From Pectinatus frisingensis (GTDB taxonomy: Bacteria > Bacillota > Negativicutes > Selenomonadales > Selenomonadaceae), in contig NZ_WIQU01000007.1 in NCBI RefSeq assembly GCF_015732285.1, positions 65,332 to 129,331 on the forward strand: DNA of 64,000 bases, in the 5' to 3' direction. Shown piece by piece: positions 1-6,036 of the stretch (position 1 is its first letter; each line of letters starts with the position of its first letter). The position numbers and the translations under genes were made by a program. Below the pieces are notes generated by a model, which saw only the letters and a list, made by a program, of their open reading frames with translations, searched no databases and was not told the DNA's origin.

Positions 1-906
1 TTTGCCAGCGGTTTACTGGCAAATTTAGGCTTTATCAATGCAATGTCTTGCAAATTTCATTTTAGTGAAACATGTGAAATTGACAATTCTGATGCGATAT
101 TTGTGCTTGACCGTGATTGCCATTGGAGTTTATGGAAAGCGGCTTCCCATTTGAAATTTGGACAACAGTTGTTTTCATTTAAACACAATAATCCGGCAGA
201 TTTGCGAAAATTACTGGCAAGACTATCTGTAAAGCATGATAAAATTATTGTTGTATTTGAAAGTGTTTATTCAGCTGATGGCTCTATTGCTCCAATGAAA
301 GAATTGTTTGATGCTTGTGAGCAATATCATGCGTTGAGTTATGTTGATGATGCTAATGGATTTTTAATATATGGCCCACAGAATCGTTTGTTTGTGAATG
401 AATTTGCCCAGATGAAACGTGCTACCTTTAAAATGGTTTCTTTTTCCAAAGCTGTTGGAATGGAAGGTGGAGCTATTACTGGCCCGGAAAAATATATCCA
501 TGCTTTTGAAGTGTTGTCAGGAACATCACTTTTTACGGCTGCTATTCAACCGCCTACGGCCAGTACTATTGACTATATAATGTATAAACTTACTGCCCAG
601 CCGGAAATTATGGACACTTATTTATCCCGTTCACTTGATTTGCGGCAGCGGTTGGCAGAAAGAAAACTTCAGTTGAATGAAGACCCGTCATATATTATTT
701 CTGTGTTGATTGGACAGGATGAAAAAGCTGTAAAAGTATATGAGGAATTTTTAGAAGAAAAGATGATAGTACCTATGTTTCGTTATCCGGCGGTAAGACC
801 GGATCATGCACTTATTCGCATTATGCTTAATGCCCATCATACAGAAGAACAAATTAATCGTTTTGTTGACGTTTTGTGCCGATTGCAAAAAAAATACGGT
901 TTTTAG
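1..906 (+). CDS. alpha-oxoamine synthase-like PLP enzyme, 5' end outside window
   Basis: The reading frame is open from base 1, so the start lies outside the window. The first codons read ASGLLANLGFINAM, which resembles the N-terminal part of the catalytic domain of BioF/Kbl/serine palmitoyltransferase-type enzymes. These PLP enzymes condense an amino acid with an acyl-CoA. SFSKAVGMEGG carries the likely PLP lysine, and YVDDANGFLIYG matches the family Asp-rich motif. The usual DDAH/DEAH histidine reads Asn here, which is unusual and argues for a divergent member. The end of the protein has the small C-terminal domain (RPDHALIRIMLNAHHT). The substrate cannot be told from this fragment and no biotin genes are visible. 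Aminotransferase class I/II is the safe family level. Confidence 0.8.
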   Translation, partial: FASGLLANLGFINAMSCKFHFSETCEIDNSDAIFVLDRDCHWSLWKAASHLKFGQQLFSFKHNNPADLRKLLARLSVKHDKIIVVFESVYSADGSIAPMKELFDACEQYHALSYVDDANGFLIYGPQNRLFVNEFAQMKRATFKMVSFSKAVGMEGGAITGPEKYIHAFEVLSGTSLFTAAIQPPTASTIDYIMYKLTAQPEIMDTYLSRSLDLRQRLAERKLQLNEDPSYIISVLIGQDEKAVKVYEEFLEEKMIVPMFRYPAVRPDHALIRIMLNAHHTEEQINRFVDVLCRLQKKYGF

Positions 907-987
907 GAAAATAGTAATTTTTATCGTCAGTCTGCTATGGGCTGGCGATGTTTTTTGGTCAATTTGATGTAAGGGGTGTTCGGGGCA

Positions 988-1045
988 ACTAAATATCCCC
1001 ATATAAGATTTTTGTATTTTAATAGCTTATATGGGGATATTTAGT
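988..1045. terminator. 20-bp perfect hairpin between convergent genes
   Basis: Positions 988-1007 are the exact reverse complement of 1026-1045, with an 18-nt loop. The hairpin lies between the end of the PLP gene (plus) and the end of dhaL (minus), so it probably ends transcription from both sides. A T-rich stretch follows on the plus strand only after a short gap. Confidence 0.75.
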
Positions 1046-1081
1046 CATGTTTTTATAACAATAGAATTTGGATTTGGTGTA

Positions 1082-1717
1082 TTATTTATTAAATACAGCA
1101 GCTATACCGCGAAATATATACATCACTGCGACTGCACCAGGATCTCGCCGGCCTATGGATTTTTCGCTGTAATAAGCAGCACGTCCGTGTACAGACTTTA
1201 AGTTTTTAGTATTTTCGGCACCTAGGCAGGTTGCTTTATAAGCATCTTGTTGGGCAGAAAACATATCCTTGTTTTTAACAGCGGCATTTTTTAGAGCATT
1301 AGCAGCAGGATAAAGTGCATCAAGCATTGTTTTATCTCCTACTTTGCTATTACCACGCTGCATTACACCATCAACAGCAGCTTGAGCCATATCAGACAAG
1401 TCATCTAAATCAAGAGAGGTTTTTCCCTTTGCTTTAGAACCTGCTTTTAATATACATGTTGAAATCAAGGTCCCCATTGTAGAAGGAACTGTAGAATTCA
1501 TTTTCATGCCTAATTTCATAAGAAGTTTGCCTAAATCATCATCGGTAATGTTATCAAATTCATCACATATAGCTTTGAAGCCATTACACATAGTTAAACC
1601 AAGATCGCCATCACCCATTGAACCATCAAGTGCTATTAATTCTTCCTTGGCATCACTCATAGAAGAAAGAATGCTTTCAAAAATTTTTTTTAGTGTGTTT
1701 TTATTAATAGTTTCCAT
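1082..1717 (-). CDS. dhaL: dihydroxyacetone kinase subunit DhaL
   Basis: DhaL is the nucleotide-binding subunit that passes phosphate to dihydroxyacetone bound on DhaK. The three metal/nucleotide aspartates lie in DGSMGDGDLG (residues 31-40: D31, D36, D38), matching the family pattern. SVHGRAAYYSEKSIGRRDPG near residues 178-197 is the typical C-terminal motif. The length of 211 aa is normal. A good ribosome site (AAGGAG) precedes the ATG. It is the last gene of the PTS/aldolase operon, 14 nt after dhaK. In the PTS-dependent form DhaL is recharged by DhaM, but no DhaM is present in the window. Either DhaM is elsewhere or this pair uses ATP directly. Confidence 0.92.
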   Translation of the reverse strand: METINKNTLKKIFESILSSMSDAKEELIALDGSMGDGDLGLTMCNGFKAICDEFDNITDDDLGKLLMKLGMKMNSTVPSTMGTLISTCILKAGSKAKGKTSLDLDDLSDMAQAAVDGVMQRGNSKVGDKTMLDALYPAANALKNAAVKNKDMFSAQQDAYKATCLGAENTKNLKSVHGRAAYYSEKSIGRRDPGAVAVMYIFRGIAAVFNK

Positions 1718-1731
1718 AAGTTTGTGACTCC

Positions 1732-2739
1732 TTAGCGGCTTTGTTCAAAAAAAGGTGAATAGCATTTGGCATCAATAAGAGGCAGCAGTTCTTCGTCTAA
1801 TTTTAATATAGATATAGACATGCCGGCCATTTCAAGAGATGTAGCATATTCGCCTATATATTTCCGATGAATCTTAATATTTTTGCTGCTAAGGATCTGT
1901 TTTAATTTTCGGTAAGCAATATATAGTTCTTCCTTTGGAGTTGCACCTAAGCCGTTGACTATAACAGCTACAGTGTCATCACTTGCAAATGGTAAATCAG
2001 TTAAAATTTTATCGGTAAGTTTTTCTACTATTTTATCAATAGGCTGCAGCTTTGTTCTGGTTATACCGGGTTCTCCGTGGATACCCATGCCAATTTCCAT
2101 CTCATCATCGGCAATTGCGAAAGTCGGGGTACCAACTTCAGGAACAGTACAGGATGTGAGGGCAACTCCCATGGTTCGGGTATTATCAACGGTTTTTTGG
2201 GCTATACGAGTTACTTCTTCTAAAGGTAACATTTTTTCAGCGGCAGCGCCGGCAGCTTTATATGCGAATAGCATTCCGGCTACGCCACGACGTTTATTTT
2301 CATTGCCTTTTTGCGCGGATGCCACATCATCACTTACTAATACTTCTGTAACTTTTATATTCTCAATTTCGTCTAAATCAGAGGCCATGCCAAAATTCAT
2401 TATGTCACCGCCATATCTGCCATAAAGATGCAGAACACCGGCACCATTATTGATGGCCTTGTCCACTTCATGCATCGCTTCAGCGCTTGGTGAGGCAAAC
2501 ACATTGCCTACACTTACACCATCGGCCAGCCCTTGCCCAACATAGCCTAAAAATACAGGCAGATGACCGGAGCCACCACCGGTAGCTATAGCTACTTTGC
2601 CTGGCTTAGTACCGGCATCACTGCGGATAACACAATGCCAGCTGCCATTAACCAATTTCAAGCTTTCGGGATGAGCCGCGATTATACCCTCTATAGTTTC
2701 TTTAGCAAAATCTTTGGGATTATTTATAAGCTTTTTCAT
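1732..2739 (-). CDS. dhaK: dihydroxyacetone kinase subunit DhaK
   Basis: DhaK binds dihydroxyacetone covalently and offers it for phosphorylation to DHAP. The substrate-binding histidine is H221 in MGIHGEPG. H59 (GGGSGHLP) and D112 (GGDIMNFG) match the other active-site residues known from E. coli DhaK (H56, D109). GNVFASPS is the usual sugar-site loop. At 335 aa it is slightly short for the family but has all the motifs. An AAAGG ribosome site precedes the ATG. It lies between the aldolase and dhaL in one operon with PTS genes. This suggests the pathway releases free dihydroxyacetone, or a close ketose such as erythrulose, inside the cell. Confidence 0.93.
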   Translation of the reverse strand: MKKLINNPKDFAKETIEGIIAAHPESLKLVNGSWHCVIRSDAGTKPGKVAIATGGGSGHLPVFLGYVGQGLADGVSVGNVFASPSAEAMHEVDKAINNGAGVLHLYGRYGGDIMNFGMASDLDEIENIKVTEVLVSDDVASAQKGNENKRRGVAGMLFAYKAAGAAAEKMLPLEEVTRIAQKTVDNTRTMGVALTSCTVPEVGTPTFAIADDEMEIGMGIHGEPGITRTKLQPIDKIVEKLTDKILTDLPFASDDTVAVIVNGLGATPKEELYIAYRKLKQILSSKNIKIHRKYIGEYATSLEMAGMSISILKLDEELLPLIDAKCYSPFFEQSR

Positions 2740-2785
2740 ATAACTCGACCTTTCTTTAAAATTGGGCAGTCCACTAATGCAAAAA

Positions 2786-3472
2786 TTATTTTGAAGTTCG
2801 TATATTTTTATCCAATAAAGTTATTTCTGCCGGATATTCCCATTTTTGCAATTCTGTATCTGGAACATACGGAGGTTCTTTACCATTATTAATTACTAAG
2901 GTATGATAATATATTTCAGCTAATTCCTCAACGTAGCTGGCTTTTAACAAGGCTTCTTTTAAAACTGTATCAACAGCTATCACTCCATGCGCCTGCATAA
3001 GAGCAACATCTGATTTTTTGAGTGCTTTTGCAGTATTTTTGGCTAACGAAAGGGTTCCAGGCCTGCCATAGTCTGCAATAGGAACAAATCCTTCTTTACA
3101 TCCGAGACCTAAAATTTCATAGACAATAGCAGGAATAGGTTTTTTCAAGACAGAAAAGGCAGTGGCATAACGAGAGTGAGTATGGACAATGGCATTTATA
3201 TTTGCATAGTGTTTATATATCTCCAAATGCATTAAACTTTCACTTGTAGGACGGCGCTGACTTGTTTCCGATTCTATGACTACAGCGTTTAAATCAAGTA
3301 CTATTATATCGTGGTAAGTCATTTCCTCTCTGTCCATACCTGTTGGTGTAATACACACGTAATTTGTTTTAGTATCACGAATACTGAAGTTACCAGATCT
3401 ATGTTTACAAAGACCGCTTCTATCTGCCTGCAGAGCATACTTTGCAACTTGTTTTTTTAGTTCTTCTAACAT
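2786..3472 (-). CDS. class II (FucA-type) sugar-phosphate aldolase
   Basis: Zinc-dependent aldolase of the FucA/AraD/adducin family, which splits ketose phosphates retro-aldol fashion. Counting from the chosen start, the catalytic Glu is E78 (RPTSESLMH) and the zinc histidines are H97, H99 (VHTHSRYAT) and H162 (AHGVIAVD). SGNFSIRD near residue 27 is the phosphate/oxyanion loop region. The start at 3472 is preferred because AAAGG lies 8 nt upstream. An ATG three codons earlier overlaps that site. The protein is clearly a paralogue of the aldolase at 41782-42438, sharing SGNFSIRD, HTHSR.ATAF.VLKKPIP and KWEYP. It lies between the PTS IIC gene and dhaK. The substrate is not identifiable, and FucA itself is not claimed. 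Confidence 0.88.
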   Translation of the reverse strand: MLEELKKQVAKYALQADRSGLCKHRSGNFSIRDTKTNYVCITPTGMDREEMTYHDIIVLDLNAVVIESETSQRRPTSESLMHLEIYKHYANINAIVHTHSRYATAFSVLKKPIPAIVYEILGLGCKEGFVPIADYGRPGTLSLAKNTAKALKKSDVALMQAHGVIAVDTVLKEALLKASYVEELAEIYYHTLVINNGKEPPYVPDTELQKWEYPAEITLLDKNIRTSK

Positions 3473-3501
3473 TTTTTTCATCCTTTCAGTAATGAATAAT
3501 A

Positions 3502-4854
3502 TTATTCTTTTTTACTCAACTGAGCATTGCTTTTTTTCATATAGATAAAATACCATACGAATAAAATGGCAAATACAGCTATTCCGGCAATACCGCTTAT
3601 ATCACCATTTAGAGCATGGACTATAGACCATCTGAATTCGGGAGCTTCTATTTGCATCCAAGAAATTAACTGGCCGGTTTGAGTTTGCAAAGTATGAGTG
3701 TCAGCGGCCATCTGGGTAATTTGAGGGGCAAATTGAGTAGCTACTACTAGGTAGGAGGGAGTGGCTATAATACACATTATAAACATACGAAGTAAATTTT
3801 TACGGGCAATAATCATAGCAGGGGGAGTTACAACAATATTTATTATGGATGCAAGTGGAATGAGTTTATTGAGACCCATTTGACTTAATCCAAAAGCAAG
3901 AATAAGCTCAATAGGTACTAGGACAATGGCAATTACCCATACTTCTGAACATCCGGCCAGAAATGGCCAGTCCAAGCCTATATAAAAGTCACGTCCTTTA
4001 AATTTGCTCTTCATAAACGTTCCTGCAGCATCAGCAATTGGGGCAAGTGCCTGCATGAATAATTTTGCCACCATAGGAAATAAAACCATAGCCGTAGCTA
4101 CTGACATAGCTGTTATTAAAATATCTTTTATAGCATAGCCACCTAAAAATGCTATAAGGCCGCCAACAATGAATCCCATTATGCTGTTTTCGCCGAATAT
4201 GCCGATGCGTTTTTTTAATTCAGCAGCATCAACGTTGACTTTGTTGATTCCAGGTACAAAGTCGAGTATTTTATTGATCAATGCGAGATATGGACCTTGA
4301 AGAAACATTGGATGTGTACAGGTAACACCAGGAATATTTGTAGCTTCATAGCAACGTTTTTGCACAAGATCGCCACTAATGAGTTCTAATATGACTTGGA
4401 TGCCGCCAGCAACAAAGCCTAATACAACACTTCCCGTAATATAAGCTACTAGCGTGGCCGTGAGAATTTTTCCCCAAACATTCCATAAATCCACATTTAA
4501 ACAATCTGTAAATTTCAATGCCAGCATTATTAAATTTATGATTATTTGCACAGGAAACATAAAAAGAGCAAATGGCCAGGCCCAGGCTATAGCGGATATA
4601 GGTGCCCATCCAACATCAATGGCCGTGAGTTGAAGACCGGTCCTTTGTACTAATGCTTGTGCAGCAGGACTAATACTGTTGAACATAAACCCTAAAACTA
4701 CGTTCATTCCTGTAAAAGCTATACCTAAAGTAATACCTGATATGATGGCCTTCTTTATCTTCATTTTCACGCATAAACCGAGTATTATCATGATTACAGG
4801 AAGAAAAATGGCAGCACCAAGACCCAGTATATACTGTATAATGTCGTTAAACAC
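3502..4854 (-). CDS. PTS galactitol-family IIC permease
   Basis: Integral membrane IIC component of the Gat (galactitol) PTS family, 450 aa with many hydrophobic segments. The segment VKMKIKKAIISGITLGIAFT and the motif FGENSIMGFIVGG are shared with the second IIC at 40384. Start is GTG at 4854, with AAGGAGGAG 7 nt upstream. It is the third gene of the operon after IIA and IIB, separated from IIB by about 120 nt holding a hairpin. It should carry the sugar across the membrane while IIB phosphorylates it. The substrate need not be galactitol: no polyol dehydrogenase is encoded here, so a directly cleavable keto-sugar is more likely. Confidence 0.88.
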   Translation of the reverse strand: MFNDIIQYILGLGAAIFLPVIMIILGLCVKMKIKKAIISGITLGIAFTGMNVVLGFMFNSISPAAQALVQRTGLQLTAIDVGWAPISAIAWAWPFALFMFPVQIIINLIMLALKFTDCLNVDLWNVWGKILTATLVAYITGSVVLGFVAGGIQVILELISGDLVQKRCYEATNIPGVTCTHPMFLQGPYLALINKILDFVPGINKVNVDAAELKKRIGIFGENSIMGFIVGGLIAFLGGYAIKDILITAMSVATAMVLFPMVAKLFMQALAPIADAAGTFMKSKFKGRDFYIGLDWPFLAGCSEVWVIAIVLVPIELILAFGLSQMGLNKLIPLASIINIVVTPPAMIIARKNLLRMFIMCIIATPSYLVVATQFAPQITQMAADTHTLQTQTGQLISWMQIEAPEFRWSIVHALNGDISGIAGIAVFAILFVWYFIYMKKSNAQLSKKE

Positions 4855-4932
4855 AATGACTCCTCCTTTATATCAATAAATATATTGCATTATTTTTTTG
4901 ATTGAGTGTATAATAAATGTGTGTGTATAAAA

Positions 4933-4962
4933 CTCTTGCAGCTTATTATATAGCTGTAAGAG
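4933..4962. terminator. intra-operon hairpin between IIB and IIC genes
   Basis: CTCTTGCAGCT (4933-4943) pairs with AGCTGTAAGAG (4952-4962) with one G-U pair. On the minus strand, in the direction of the operon, the stem is followed by TTTTAT. It may lower expression of IIC and the enzymes relative to IIA/IIB, or be an mRNA processing site. Confidence 0.5.
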
Positions 4963-4978
4963 CTTTTTTATTTATTTC

Positions 4979-5260
4979 TTATTTTTTGATTAACTCTTTA
5001 AGCTTTTCAAACTCTTCCTCCATTCCTATACCTGTCAAAAAAGGTATTCCCTTGATGGTAGGAACATTCCAATTATTATCTTTTTCGGAAACAATTGAAA
5101 TATAAATATCACATTGGTCGATTATGTTTTCCAAAGATTTGAAGTCAACAGCTTCAACTGAAACATCCAAATTTTCATCTTCACACATCGACTGTACTTT
5201 TGAGGCAACTGTTTGTGATGTTGCCACACCGGAACCGCAGGCTACGAAAATTCTTTTCAT
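4979..5260 (-). CDS. PTS galactitol-type IIB component
   Basis: Small cytoplasmic PTS phosphocarrier of 93 aa. The phosphorylated cysteine is C8 in the P-loop-like FVACGSGVATSQ, as in GatB/SgaB proteins. It receives phosphate from the IIA protein encoded just upstream and passes it to the sugar on IIC. The start at 5260 is chosen because AAGGAAG has proper spacing to this ATG. An ATG three codons earlier (5269) abuts the ribosome site. It sits 15 nt after the IIA gene. Confidence 0.88.
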   Translation of the reverse strand: MKRIFVACGSGVATSQTVASKVQSMCEDENLDVSVEAVDFKSLENIIDQCDIYISIVSEKDNNWNVPTIKGIPFLTGIGMEEEFEKLKELIKK

Positions 5261-5275
5261 TTTAATCATCTTCCT

Positions 5276-5737
5276 TTAAAATAATATTTTGTTAAGTTTT
5301 TTGATCATGTCCATTTTATTATCGGTGTGATATATATCGGATAATTTTTCTTTGTCAGAAAAAATAGACATCAATTTACTTAATATCGATAAATGTCCTT
5401 TAGGATCTGTGATAGCCAGCATAAATACAAGCTGGGCATTTACATTATTATCGCTATTACCCATTTCTTTAAAAGTAACTGGGTCTTTCAGCGTAGCAAC
5501 CAAAATTGTTGATTTTAAGACATGCGCTGGGTATGTATGAGGCATTGCTATTTTGACACCAGGAGTATTAAGCCCCGTAGGAAATTCTTGTTCACGTTTA
5601 ATAACGGCTTGAGCATAACTGTTTTTCACATAACCATTTGCGTATAAAATTCCAGAAAACTTATTCAACAAATTTAACTGATCTGTTGCTTCATAATTTA
5701 AGAAAATAAGATTTTCATGTAGTATTGAATTATTCAT
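5276..5737 (-). CDS. PTS IIA component (fructose/mannitol-type fold)
   Basis: PTS IIA protein of 153 aa. REQEFPTGL followed by IAMPHTYP is the family signature and H67 is the expected phosphorylation site. The start at 5737 follows a strong AAGGAGGAAG ribosome site. A longer in-frame ORF reaches 5800, but it would overlap the sigma-54 promoter. First gene of the operon gatA-gatB-gatC-aldolase-dhaK-dhaL. It is not a DhaM: it lacks the DhaM multi-domain architecture and matches the sugar-type IIA instead. Confidence 0.88.
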   Translation of the reverse strand: MNNSILHENLIFLNYEATDQLNLLNKFSGILYANGYVKNSYAQAVIKREQEFPTGLNTPGVKIAMPHTYPAHVLKSTILVATLKDPVTFKEMGNSDNNVNAQLVFMLAITDPKGHLSILSKLMSIFSDKEKLSDIYHTDNKMDMIKKLNKILF

Positions 5738-5768
5738 GTTTTCTTCCTCCTTCTTATCTGTTAATATA

Positions 5769-5784
5769 AGCAAATCATGTGCCA
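5769..5784 (-). promoter_or_regulatory. sigma-54 (-24/-12) promoter of the PTS/aldolase/dhaKL operon
   Basis: Read on the minus strand, this is TGGCACATGATTTGCT: TGGCAC, 5 nt, TTGCT. It matches the -24/-12 consensus essentially perfectly and lies 32 nt before the start codon of the IIA gene. The divergent LevR-like gene encodes exactly the kind of activator that such a promoter needs. Confidence 0.9.
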
Positions 5785-5789
5785 AATTA

Positions 5790-5970
5790 GTGCATAACAC
5801 TTACTATAATCAGGAAAACAGTGATTTTGTTGAATAATGGCTATGATTATATTATTTATTTTAATATGAAATGATATTAATTAAGTTCATACTATGCACT
5901 ATATGAAAAAGAATTATTATTGCATAAAAAAACTAGTTAAATATATGATAATTTATTTATTTTTATGCAC
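5790..5970. promoter_or_regulatory. four TTATGCAC-type boxes, candidate activator sites
   Basis: GTGCATAA (5790-5797) and its exact reverse complement TTATGCAC (5963-5970) bracket the region. TATGCAC (5893-5899) and TTGCATAA (5920-5927) form an inner inverted pair. Sigma-54 activators normally bind upstream inverted repeats, so these are candidate enhancer sites. One box also overlaps the possible -35 (TTGCAT 5920, then TATGAT 5944 after 18 nt) of the regulator gene, which would allow autoregulation. That function is inferred from position. Confidence 0.5.
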
Positions 5971-6036
5971 AATAAGTTATAATATATATTATATTCTTAA
6001 TTTTATAATACAAATCTTAAAAGGAGGATACATTTA

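Noticed and set aside
1955-2425. 156-codon plus-strand ORF
   Set aside because: Antisense shadow of dhaK, with no ribosome site or recognisable domain.
5276-5737. IIA protein as a DhaM substitute by homology
   Set aside because: Sequence motifs are of the fructose/mannitol-type IIA, not the DhaM multi-domain type. A functional substitution remains only a speculation.
5738-5800. N-terminal extension of the PTS IIA to 5800
   Set aside because: It would overlap the sigma-54 promoter; the ATG at 5737 has a strong ribosome site.
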